Shown in pieces: positions 22,883 to 29,972 of a stretch of 30,017 nt of DNA. Position 1 is the stretch's first letter. The number at the start of each line of letters is the position of its first letter. The position numbers and the translations under genes were made by a program. Origin of the DNA: an uncultured Mycoplasmatota bacterium (GTDB lineage: Bacteria > Bacillota_I > Bacilli_A > RF39 > UBA660); NCBI GenBank assembly GCA_900556025.1, contig USNG01000019.1:1-30017 (forward strand), read 5' to 3'. A model generated the notes under the pieces. The model was not told where the DNA came from and searched no databases. It saw nothing but the letters and a program-made list of their open reading frames with translations.

Positions 22883-23119
22883 CTAAACATACTTGTCTAA
22901 ATTATTTGGTACTTTATCATTAACAATCATTTCAATAATTTTATTTTCCTTTTCTTCACTAACACTTTTTCCTGTAATAGAAGATAATTCATGTATAATT
23001 TCTCTTAAAGTATTTGTATTTTTATAATCACCTTCTTGAAGTTTTCTAGCCAGTGAAACAATAGTATCTTTGCTCACATTAGTTTTCTCTTCTATCCTAT
23101 TAAAAAGATTATCATTCAT
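22883..23119 (-). CDS. SpoVIF-like (stage VI sporulation protein F) small protein
   Basis: I start at 23119 (78 residues, MNDNLFNRIEEKTNVSKDTI), because TTAGGTGA lies before this ATG; the GTG at 23128 is part of that site. The pattern of an N-terminal FxxIExKTxV, then SLARKLQEGDYKN, LREIIHELSSITGKSVSEEK and a final EMIVNDKVPNN matches the SpoVIF family, which acts in spore coat maturation in Bacillus. It is small, helical and soluble. No other spore gene is seen in the window, so it may have another role. It lies 45 bases after the thioredoxin-CcdA fusion gene. Confidence 0.75.
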   Translation of the reverse strand: MNDNLFNRIEEKTNVSKDTIVSLARKLQEGDYKNTNTLREIIHELSSITGKSVSEEKENKIIEMIVNDKVPNNLDKYV

Positions 23120-23135
23120 ATATATCACCTAACAT

Positions 23136-23141
23136 ATTATA
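23136..23141 (-). promoter_or_regulatory. Possible -10 box of the SpoVIF-like gene
   Basis: TATAAT on the minus strand within the short palindrome ACATA-TAA-TATGT, 16 bases before the start codon. No clear -35. It could allow expression apart from the upstream redox genes. Confidence 0.35.
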
Positions 23142-23163
23142 TGTGACATACATAATTATGAAA

Positions 23164-24357
23164 CTAAAAATTAAACATCAACCATTCAGGTTTAAAAATC
23201 ATCAACGCAGAAATAATCACCATTATAATTCCACCAATCAAATGAGAATATTTACCATATTTATTTGAAATAGCTTTAATTTCCATAGTTTTCATCGCAA
23301 TAATAAAAATAATAATGTCATCTAAAAGGAAGAATAATATATAAATAATAGAATACAAAATTTTTGAAGTTAAATTAACATTATTTACAGCAAGAATTTC
23401 GCTAAACATAACAGGTAATCCCAATGAACATAATAGTTCCACAACATTAACAGCTGCTGCTAAAGCAACAATACCTAATAACGCAATAATGAATGATTTT
23501 TCTTTTATTATTTTTTTGATAGATAATATTATTCTTTTTCTATTTTTACTATCAACCACTTCGCATCCATCATCTTTTTGATTAACAAATTTCAAAATGG
23601 AAGAAAATCCAAAAACCATAGCAACAGTAGCTATAGCTGTACGAATGTAAATAATATCATTCAATAATGTTGCTAGATTTAACCATGAAATCAAAAATAA
23701 AAAATATACAAGTCCAGATGATAGAAGAAATGTTATTCCAAGTGCCCATTTTCTTTTTTTATTTTCCATACCAAGTAACATAGAAATAAGAAAGATCAAT
23801 ATCCACATAGCGCATGGATTTAAACCATCAACAAGCCCAATAACAATCGCAGAAAGTAAAATTGGAAATTTCTTAACATCTTTCTTTCCAAAAATTGGAA
23901 TGTTCATGTCTCTATCAAAATCTTTTTTATTATCTTCACTAGAGTCAGTATTTTCATCTACTACTCCCAAATATATACCAACCTTATCAACAAATTTTAC
24001 ATGAGAATAATATTCAATCGAAGAAGTTATTTTATCAGGTGTCAATTTTTCAGCAAAACCAGATATTCCAGTATTTCCTATAACCAAATATGGAACACCA
24101 CTATTGCTATCAGTCATAATCTTATGCACTTCTTCTAATTTTTCTAAATTTTTTTGATCATGCCATACTTCATATTTATATAACTTGATATTATCTTTAT
24201 CTTTAATATAAGGTTCTAAATAATTTAACAGATCTTCACAATGAGGACATTCTCTACCATAAAACAAATATAAATTTAAATCATTTTTACTATCAGCAAA
24301 GACAAATATTGGAATAGAAAGAAAAATCAATAATAAAACTTTAAATATTTTTTTCAT
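23164..24357 (-). CDS. Exported thioredoxin-like domain fused to a CcdA/DsbD-like membrane domain
   Basis: Predicted to move electrons from the cytoplasm across the membrane to an outside thioredoxin fold. I start at 24357 (397 residues, MKKIFKVLLLIFL); GGAGAG precedes it. Residues 1-21 are a signal peptide. A thioredoxin-like domain (about 26-125) has CPHC at 37-40 and the cis-proline loop GVPYLV. After an acidic linker come about six membrane spans. Two membrane cysteines stand out: Cys182 in DGLNPCAMW and Cys310 in ELLCSLGLPV, placed like the redox pair of DsbD/CcdA. It overlaps the upstream thioredoxin gene by 17 bases, so both are one operon. Partner substrates could be the Cys-containing exported proteins here. 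Confidence 0.88.
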   Translation of the reverse strand: MKKIFKVLLLIFLSIPIFVFADSKNDLNLYLFYGRECPHCEDLLNYLEPYIKDKDNIKLYKYEVWHDQKNLEKLEEVHKIMTDSNSGVPYLVIGNTGISGFAEKLTPDKITSSIEYYSHVKFVDKVGIYLGVVDENTDSSEDNKKDFDRDMNIPIFGKKDVKKFPILLSAIVIGLVDGLNPCAMWILIFLISMLLGMENKKRKWALGITFLLSSGLVYFLFLISWLNLATLLNDIIYIRTAIATVAMVFGFSSILKFVNQKDDGCEVVDSKNRKRIILSIKKIIKEKSFIIALLGIVALAAAVNVVELLCSLGLPVMFSEILAVNNVNLTSKILYSIIYILFFLLDDIIIFIIAMKTMEIKAISNKYGKYSHLIGGIIMVIISALMIFKPEWLMFNF

Positions 24358-24613
24358 TGTCTCTCCAGCCTCCCTCAATGATGTTTAAAACTTCTTCATA
24401 ATCATGTTCACCGCAAAGTCTATAAACCTCAACATCATTCTTAGTAAAAATTAAAACTGGCATTATTTTACCCGGATTATATTTTTTAACATCATCAAAG
24501 TCATAATCATATTCATCAATATCAATAACATATTTTTCTCTAACTTTATTAAGAACATTATTCATTATAATACAAGATGGACAACCCAAAGAAGAAATCA
24601 TAACTATTTTCAT
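24341..24613 (-). CDS. Small cytoplasmic thioredoxin-like protein
   Basis: A 90-residue thioredoxin fold without signal peptide. The active site is GCPSC (Cys11, Cys14), followed by a helix, a strand (KYVIDIDEYDYDF) and the cis-proline loop KIMPVLIF. It ends in LCGEHDYEEVLNIIEGG. It overlaps the short-chain dehydrogenase gene by four bases (ATGA) and the fusion gene downstream by 17 bases, so the three are translationally linked. A likely role is to reduce the membrane domain of the fusion protein from the inside. That partnership is inferred from gene order. Confidence 0.86.
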   Translation of the reverse strand: MKIVMISSLGCPSCIIMNNVLNKVREKYVIDIDEYDYDFDDVKKYNPGKIMPVLIFTKNDVEVYRLCGEHDYEEVLNIIEGGWRDNEKNI

Positions 24614-25359
24614 TTTAATTTCCTTTCTTGAATGTTATAAATAACTTTCATAACAAACTTTCGACTAAATAATCTATTAGCAAATACTCCAACTTTCATT
24701 TCAAATCCCGGAATAATTATAAGTTTATTCTTTTTTAGTTTTCTTAAAGCATAAGTTGTTACATAATCACTTGATAATGATTTAACTCCAAAATGTACGT
24801 GTGCTCTATTATTGAAATTAGTATTAGTAGGTCCAGGACATAAAATACTAACTTTAACATTTGATTTTTTTCTTCTTAATTCTTCATAAATAGCCATTGT
24901 TAAATTATAAACATATGATTTTGTTGCATAATATGTTGCCATTAAAGGTCCTGGTTCGAAAGCAGCGCTTGAAGCAACATTCAAAATCTGACCACTATCC
25001 TTCTTCAAAAATTCTTTTAGAAATAGTTTAGTCAAAATATGACAAGTTACCACATTTAAATCAATCATATTTAGTTCATTATCTAAATCGGTATTATTGA
25101 AAAAGCCACAATCACCAAAACCTGCATTATTTATTAACAAATCAATTTGATTAGAATATTTTTTATAAAGTTTAAGTGCATTATTTTTATCACTTAAATC
25201 TAATACCTCTACCTCAACATTTGTTTTAATATCATTTTTAATATCATTTAATTTATCTTTAGACCTAGCCACTAAAACCAAATCATATCCATCATTTGCT
25301 AACTTATAAGCAAAATCACGACCTAGTCCACTAGAGGCGCCAGTTATTAAAGCTTTCAT
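24610..25359 (-). CDS. Short-chain dehydrogenase/reductase
   Basis: NAD(P)-dependent oxidoreductase of the classical SDR family, 249 residues. The nucleotide-binding motif TGASSGLG is at 6-13, NNAG at 77-80, and the catalytic set is Ser130 or Ser131 with Tyr144 and Lys147 (YATK). Arg32 in VARSKDKL after the second strand favours NADP(H). The substrate cannot be told. The C-terminal part (KVGVFANRLFSRKFVMKVIY) is hydrophobic and basic and may touch the membrane, as in DltE/YqjQ-like SDRs. It is the first gene of the thioredoxin operon, with a four-base overlap to the next gene. Confidence 0.92.
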   Translation of the reverse strand: MKALITGASSGLGRDFAYKLANDGYDLVLVARSKDKLNDIKNDIKTNVEVEVLDLSDKNNALKLYKKYSNQIDLLINNAGFGDCGFFNNTDLDNELNMIDLNVVTCHILTKLFLKEFLKKDSGQILNVASSAAFEPGPLMATYYATKSYVYNLTMAIYEELRRKKSNVKVSILCPGPTNTNFNNRAHVHFGVKSLSSDYVTTYALRKLKKNKLIIIPGFEMKVGVFANRLFSRKFVMKVIYNIQERKLK

Positions 25360-25374
25360 ATCATCACCAAATTT

Positions 25375-25383
25375 ATTCTAACA
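25375..25383 (-). promoter_or_regulatory. Extended -10 promoter of the SDR-thioredoxin operon
   Basis: The minus strand reads TGTTAGAAT, 15 bases before the SDR start codon; the -35 region is only T-rich. Confidence 0.45.
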
Positions 25384-25401
25384 TAAAATAACATATAATA
25401 A

Positions 25402-25430
25402 AATAAAAAAGCTGCTTTTTATTTAGCAAC
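25402..25430 (-). terminator. Terminator of rny
   Basis: On the minus strand GTTGCT and AGCAGC (one G-T pair) enclose an 8-base loop and are followed by TTTTTTATTTT. The rny stop codon lies in the loop, so the 5' arm is coding sequence. Confidence 0.75.
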
Positions 25431-26972
25431 TTCTTCAACTCTTGTTTCTCTAATAACAACAACCTTTATAGTTCCAGGATATTGCATAGTATCCTCAATT
25501 TTATCCTTAATTTCACGGGCAATCTTATAACTTGTTAAATCATCAACTTCTTCTGGTTTAACAAGAACTCTAAGCTCTCTACCTGCTTGCATAGCAAATG
25601 TTTTTTCAACTCCAGGAGTTTTGTTACCAATATCCTCTAAATCTTCAAGTCTCTTAACATAGTTTTCTAAAGAATCATTTCTTGCACCTGGTCTAGCAGC
25701 ACTTAATGCATCAGCTATTGCAACCAATTCAGAAATAACATATTCACTCTTCTTATCGCCATGGTGAGATTCAATCGCATTCAATACAACTTTGTCTTCA
25801 CCAAACTTTTTAGCGATATCAGCGCCAATTTCTACATGACTTCCTTCTATTTCAAAATCGATAGCTTTACCTATATCATGTAATAATCCAGCTCTTTTTG
25901 CTAAAGAAACATTTTCTCCTAATTCGCTAGCCATAAGTCCAGCTAAATGTGCAACTTCTTTACTATGTGCTAAAGCGTCTTGACCATAGCTTGTTCTAAA
26001 TCCAAGTTTTCCAACAAGTTCAACAAGCTCAGGATCCATTTTTGAAATGCCAAGTTCAAATAATGCATCCTCTCCTTTTTCTCTAATTATTTTTTTATAG
26101 TCATCACATACTTTATCATAAAGTTCTTCTATTCTAGCAGGATGAATTCTACCATCTTTAATTAAAGTTTCAAGAGTTACCTTAGCAATTTCACGTCTAA
26201 GTGGATCAAAAGAAGATAACACTATTACTTCAGGAGTATCATCAATAATCAAATCAACACCTGTAACAGCTTCAATAGTTCTGATATTTCTACCCTCTCT
26301 ACCAATAATTCTTCCTTTCATTTCATCATTAGGAAGTTCAACAGTACTTACTGTTTGCTCACTAGTAACATCGTTAGAATATCTCTGCATGCATGAAACT
26401 AAAATCTCTTTTGCTTTTCTATCAGCTTCAAGTTTTGCTTCATCATCTCTCTCTTTAAGGTATGATGAAATTTCTCTACTCATTTCATCTTCTACTTTTT
26501 TCATAACTAAATCCCTAGCTTTTTCTTTAGAAAAACCTGAGATTTTTTCCAAAAGCGCAATTTGCTCTTTTATTATGCTCTCCATTTTTGCATCTTTTTC
26601 TTGAATTTCTTTTTGTCTTGCTAATAAATCTTTGTCTTTTTGATCTAAATTTTTTTCTCTTTGAGTTAATAATTCATCTCTTTTGTCTAAACTCTTTTCC
26701 CTGCTGTCTATTCTTTGGTTTAATTCATTAAGTTCTTTCTTCTTTTCTTTAATTTCAGCATCGGTTTGATTTTTAAGTTTATAACTTTCTTCTTTTAATT
26801 CTAAAATGCTATCTCTTTTAGCCTTTTCAGCTTCTCTTTTAGCATCCTTAATTAGTTTATCAGCTTCCTTTTGAGCAGCACTCACCTTTAATTTGTTAAA
26901 AATTAATATTATTGAGGCCCCAACAAACAATCCAACCACTACAAGCAAAATGGAGAAGACAACATCGTTCAT
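25419..26972 (-). CDS. rny: Ribonuclease Y
   Basis: Membrane-bound endoribonuclease that starts mRNA decay in Bacillota. The 517-residue length is typical. An N-terminal span (about 5-25) is followed by a long charged coiled coil (about 30-185). A KH domain (about 210-270) has GRIIGREGRNIRTIEAVTGV, and an HD phosphohydrolase domain has His365-Asp366 in GLLHDIGKA, plus HSKEVAHLAG and ESHHGD. It ends GTIKVVVIRETRVEEVAK. All catalytic parts are intact. It has a near-consensus promoter in the gap after dacA and a terminator behind, so it can be expressed on its own. Confidence 0.99.
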   Translation of the reverse strand: MNDVVFSILLVVVGLFVGASIILIFNKLKVSAAQKEADKLIKDAKREAEKAKRDSILELKEESYKLKNQTDAEIKEKKKELNELNQRIDSREKSLDKRDELLTQREKNLDQKDKDLLARQKEIQEKDAKMESIIKEQIALLEKISGFSKEKARDLVMKKVEDEMSREISSYLKERDDEAKLEADRKAKEILVSCMQRYSNDVTSEQTVSTVELPNDEMKGRIIGREGRNIRTIEAVTGVDLIIDDTPEVIVLSSFDPLRREIAKVTLETLIKDGRIHPARIEELYDKVCDDYKKIIREKGEDALFELGISKMDPELVELVGKLGFRTSYGQDALAHSKEVAHLAGLMASELGENVSLAKRAGLLHDIGKAIDFEIEGSHVEIGADIAKKFGEDKVVLNAIESHHGDKKSEYVISELVAIADALSAARPGARNDSLENYVKRLEDLEDIGNKTPGVEKTFAMQAGRELRVLVKPEEVDDLTSYKIAREIKDKIEDTMQYPGTIKVVVIRETRVEEVAK

Positions 26973-27020
26973 ATCTTTCCTCCATTATTTCTTTCCAGAA
27001 GTATAAATACCTCTACTAAT

Positions 27021-27049
27021 ATTGTAAAATTTTATCAAGTTATTGTCAA
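27021..27049 (-). promoter_or_regulatory. rny promoter
   Basis: On the minus strand a perfect TTGACA (27049-27044), 17 bp, TACAAT (27026-27021). It starts 11 bases after the dacA stop and leaves a leader of about 40 bases. This is the closest to consensus in the window. Confidence 0.82.
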
Positions 27050-27059
27050 CTTTAAATTT

Positions 27060-28301
27060 TTATCTTGACATATTTTTTATTTTCCTACGTTCCCTATTTT
27101 TTTTAACTTTATAAGTTCTAAAGAAACAATATAACATGAATAACAAAATTAATATAATTAACTTATAATCCCATATAAATCCAAAAAACCCGAAATGAAC
27201 TTTTTGATTATAAATAAGTTTAAAAGAGGCAATCATTTTATCATTATACATGATTTTTACGTCCCCTAATTCAGTTTTTAATGGTGTAAATATTGTTATT
27301 TCATCTACACCTTCATACACATATTTCAATTCTTTTTTATTAAAACTTTTTTTTAAATAATCATCAATTTTTTCATTAGATTTTACATCGATTTTTCTTT
27401 CCTTTGAACCTTTAACCTTTATAGTAGTAACAACATCATCATAATCTATCAAGTTTTTATATTCATAATTATTTGCATAATAATTATATATTGCCAATGA
27501 ATCTTTAATATGTGATGTTGATACACCATTCATAGCGTTTAACGTAACTAATAAATAGTTAACATTATTAATTGTTGCAGTAGATGCTAAACAATAACCA
27601 GCGGCATTAATGTAACCAGTCTTAGAACCTGTTATATTTGAAATATCAAAACTAGAATTTTTGTTGTATTTACTTAATGTATTAGAAGCTTTGCCACCTG
27701 TAGAATACAGATATTCTTTTGTTGTAAAAATTTCTTTAAATTTTTTATTCTTTAATGCATAAATCAATAATTTTGCCATGTCACTTGCTGAACTATAATT
27801 ATCAGCATCAAACAATCCAACTGGATTTGCAAAATGTGTTTCATTCAAACCTATCTCTTTTGCTTTAAAATTCATTAATTCAACAAATTTTTTTTCACTT
27901 CCAGAAATAGAATAAGCAAGACCATTTACTGCATCAGCACCACTTTCCAGCATTGTACCATATAATAAGTCATCATAAGTAACTGTTTGACCTACTTTAA
28001 ATCCAACAACAGATACATCCCACTCTATATTTTTTAACATATTATTAGTTATTGTCACCTTTTTTGTATAATCGTCAATATTTTCAACAGCAACCAAAAC
28101 AGTCATTAATTTAGTTAAACTAGCGACATAAGCCTTTTCATGACTATTTTTTTCTGACAAAACTTCAGTTTCATTCATATTATATAAAATATATTTATCG
28201 CTAGTGACATCAACAATCTCAGCAAAAACATTTTTACTCAAAAGCAAAAAAGATAAAAAAAACACAACAATTTTTTGAAAATTATGATTTTTCATATACA
28301 C
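27060..28301 (-). CDS. Serine-type D-Ala-D-Ala carboxypeptidase (S11, DacA/PBP5-like)
   Basis: Trims the terminal D-Ala from peptidoglycan stem peptides. The GTG at 28301 sits seven bases after GGAG; an ATG at 28295 is the alternative. Numbered from GTG (413 residues): signal peptide 10-27 (VVFFLSFLLLSKNVFA), SxxK motif Ser61-Leu-Thr-Lys64, second motif Ser120-Gly-Ala122 where PBP5 has Ser-Gly-Asn, and GSKTGYI as the KTG motif. A PBP5-C-like beta domain follows (about 290-365), then a membrane span (KLIILILLFMLYCFF) and a basic tail. The Asn-to-Ala change in the second motif is the odd point. It follows the unknown gene by 13 bases. Confidence 0.92.
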   Translation of the reverse strand: MYMKNHNFQKIVVFFLSFLLLSKNVFAEIVDVTSDKYILYNMNETEVLSEKNSHEKAYVASLTKLMTVLVAVENIDDYTKKVTITNNMLKNIEWDVSVVGFKVGQTVTYDDLLYGTMLESGADAVNGLAYSISGSEKKFVELMNFKAKEIGLNETHFANPVGLFDADNYSSASDMAKLLIYALKNKKFKEIFTTKEYLYSTGGKASNTLSKYNKNSSFDISNITGSKTGYINAAGYCLASTATINNVNYLLVTLNAMNGVSTSHIKDSLAIYNYYANNYEYKNLIDYDDVVTTIKVKGSKERKIDVKSNEKIDDYLKKSFNKKELKYVYEGVDEITIFTPLKTELGDVKIMYNDKMIASFKLIYNQKVHFGFFGFIWDYKLIILILLFMLYCFFRTYKVKKNRERRKIKNMSR

Positions 28302-28314
28302 TTATACACTCCTA

Positions 28315-28863
28315 CTAAATTTGTGAAATAACATTCTTTATAATTTTATTAATAGATTCAATAACGAAATTATAATTATTTTTATTAAATTCATCTAAAA
28401 TTTCAGCAACATCAAGATTAATTCTATTTAATATTTCCTTATTCAAATCGTTATTATCATATACAAAAATTACTGAATTAATATATTCAATGAAATTTTG
28501 AGAACACTTTGAATTAACGATAGTACCATTTTTTTCAGAAATTTTATTTAAAAAAACAATTGTGGCCTGTTTTATCAAATCAGTACTAGTTTTATTTTCA
28601 ATATATTTCCAAATAATTTTTTCATAGTTAGATAAAAGATTAATATATTTCTCGATAACATCATTATTGGTATCCATCAAAAAATTTATTAAATTTTCTT
28701 CTATATTTTTATTTAAGATTTTCTTGTTTATAGGAATTTTATATTTATCAAAAATATTCACTAAACGAGTTACCAATCTATTTTGAAAAGCAACAAATAA
28801 AAAATTGTTGTCATCAATTATACTTTTTCCATTATCACTAATTTTTAACATAATACTATTCAT
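28315..28863 (-). CDS. Helical protein of unknown function, divergent from the restriction endonuclease
   Basis: A 182-residue protein that I do not recognise. It is rich in Asn, Ile and Lys and predicted mostly alpha-helical, with no signal peptide, membrane span or metal motif. An extended -10 box (TGTTATAAT) ends only six bases before the ATG at 28863, so the transcript would begin at or next to the start codon (leaderless). A later ATG (28851, MLKISDNGKS) is possible, but it has no ribosome binding site either. dacA starts 13 bases after its stop, so the two are co-transcribed. It might be linked to dacA or, being divergent, to the endonuclease; neither can be shown. Confidence 0.75.
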   Translation of the reverse strand: MNSIMLKISDNGKSIIDDNNFLFVAFQNRLVTRLVNIFDKYKIPINKKILNKNIEENLINFLMDTNNDVIEKYINLLSNYEKIIWKYIENKTSTDLIKQATIVFLNKISEKNGTIVNSKCSQNFIEYINSVIFVYDNNDLNKEILNRINLDVAEILDEFNKNNYNFVIESINKIIKNVISQI

Positions 28864-28869
28864 GACACA

Positions 28870-28878
28870 ATTATAACA
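28870..28878 (-). promoter_or_regulatory. Extended -10 promoter of the unknown gene and dacA
   Basis: TGTTATAAT on the minus strand; spacing to the ATG at 28863 predicts a leaderless transcript. Confidence 0.55.
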
Positions 28879-28926
28879 CCTAAGAAAAACAAATTAATAT
28901 TTTTGTAGCAGAATTAACAATTTGTT

Positions 28927-28948
28927 TACTTTTTTTGTAAAAAAAGTA
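28927..28948. repeat. Perfect inverted repeat upstream of the endonuclease gene
   Basis: Arms TACTTTTTTT and AAAAAAAGTA around a 2-base centre GT, 45 bases upstream of the endonuclease start and between the two divergent genes. It could be a protein-binding site; the short centre argues against an RNA hairpin role. Confidence 0.6.
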
Positions 28949-28992
28949 GTGTTTTAAAAAGTTTTTACGAATTATATTAGTAGGAGGAAATT

Positions 28993-29736
28993 ATGGAAAC
29001 GTTTATAGAATTAAATAAAATACTTAATGATATAAAAAATAAAGGTTTTATAAAGCAAGAATATCTAGACAGTGGAGGAGCTGGTAAAATGCTTGAAAAA
29101 CTCCTTGGAAAAAAATTAGATAATAAATCAAAGCCAGATTATAAAGATGTAGAACTCAAAGTAAGCAACAAAAATACAAAATACCCTGTTTCATTAATTA
29201 GTATAACACCTAAAAATAGTATAAATGTTAATAGTATAGAATACTTAATAAAAAACTTTTCACATAATGGATGTGATGAAAAAACAAAAAATAATAAATA
29301 TATAAATGGCATAATTAGTACAAAGGAAACAAAATACACAAATAAAAACACGGGATTCAAACTGGAATTAAACAAAAATGATAAAAAAATTTATTTACTA
29401 ATAATTAAAAATAAAAAAATTATTAGTAAAGATTTTTATTGGGATTTAAATGAAATAAAAGAAAAAATAGAACAAAAAATAAAATATTTAGTATTAGTCA
29501 TTGCAGAAACAAAAAAAATAAACAAAATAACACATTGCAAATATAATGAAATAATGTATTACAAATTAAGAAACTTTGATTTTTTTATAGATGCTTTACA
29601 AGAAGGATATATAAAAGTTACCTTTAGCATAAAAATGAATGAAAATAATAAAATAACATATCACGGAACAAGATTCTGTATCGATATAAAAAACTTAATC
29701 AATATATACATGAAAGTACATATTAAAGCAAAATAA
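28993..29736 (+). CDS. MvaI/BcnI-like restriction endonuclease
   Basis: A 247-residue nuclease of the PD-(D/E)xK superfamily. Residues 28-56 hold SGGAGKMLEKLLGKKL, then PDYKDVELKV, giving Asp49, Glu54 and Lys56. The D-x4-E-x-K spacing and the preceding GxxGxxLExLLG helix are those of MvaI/BcnI enzymes, which cut short palindromes as monomers; MutH/Sau3AI enzymes have a similar helix but wider spacing. A C-terminal THGTRF-like turn (YHGTRFCIDIKNL) also fits. TAGGAGGAA precedes the ATG. No methyltransferase is seen on either side: a divergent unknown gene lies upstream and tRNAs lie downstream. The gene is especially A-rich even for this genome. It could be an orphan, or its partner may lie elsewhere. 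Confidence 0.82.
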   Translation: METFIELNKILNDIKNKGFIKQEYLDSGGAGKMLEKLLGKKLDNKSKPDYKDVELKVSNKNTKYPVSLISITPKNSINVNSIEYLIKNFSHNGCDEKTKNNKYINGIISTKETKYTNKNTGFKLELNKNDKKIYLLIIKNKKIISKDFYWDLNEIKEKIEQKIKYLVLVIAETKKINKITHCKYNEIMYYKLRNFDFFIDALQEGYIKVTFSIKMNENNKITYHGTRFCIDIKNLINIYMKVHIKAK

Positions 29737-29757
29737 AAAAGTTTGCAAAGCAAACTT
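29731..29757 (-). terminator. Terminator of the minus-strand tRNA cluster
   Basis: On the minus strand AAGTTTGC and GCAAACTT (8 bp) enclose a TTT loop and are followed by TTTTATTTT. It also lies past the stop of the convergent endonuclease gene, but the plus-strand T tract is poor. Confidence 0.85.
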
Positions 29758-29767
29758 AATTAACCAA

Positions 29768-29844
29768 TGGTCGGGAAGACAGGATTTGAACCTGCAACCT
29801 CTTGGTCCCAAACCAAATGCTCTACCAAGTTGAGCCACTTCCCG
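29768..29844 (-). tRNA. tRNA-Pro (UGG)
   Basis: Minus-strand cloverleaf of 77 bases including CCA. Acceptor CGGGAAG pairs with CTTCCCG; the anticodon loop TTTGGGA gives TGG; the T loop is TTCAAAT; discriminator A with encoded CCA. It is the last gene of the cluster before the terminator. Confidence 0.96.
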
Positions 29845-29850
29845 AAAATA

Positions 29851-29927
29851 TGGTGCGCCCAAGAGGAGTCGGACCCCTAACCTTTTGATCCGTAGTCAAA
29901 TGCTCTATCCAATTGAGCTATGAGCGC
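29851..29927 (-). tRNA. tRNA-Arg (ACG)
   Basis: Minus-strand cloverleaf of 77 bases. Acceptor GCGCTCA pairs with TGGGCGC (one G-T pair); the anticodon loop CTACGGA gives ACG, whose A34 is normally deaminated to inosine by TadA; encoded CCA. Only six bases separate it from tRNA-Pro. Confidence 0.96.
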
Positions 29928-29972
29928 TTCAACTTTTTCTCTTGTACATATTGAACAAAAAATGGTGGCTTC

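Noticed and set aside
28993..29736. MutH/Sau3AI assignment for the endonuclease
   Set aside because: The start helix is similar, but the Asp-to-Glu spacing is five residues, as in MvaI/BcnI, and not the seven of MutH.
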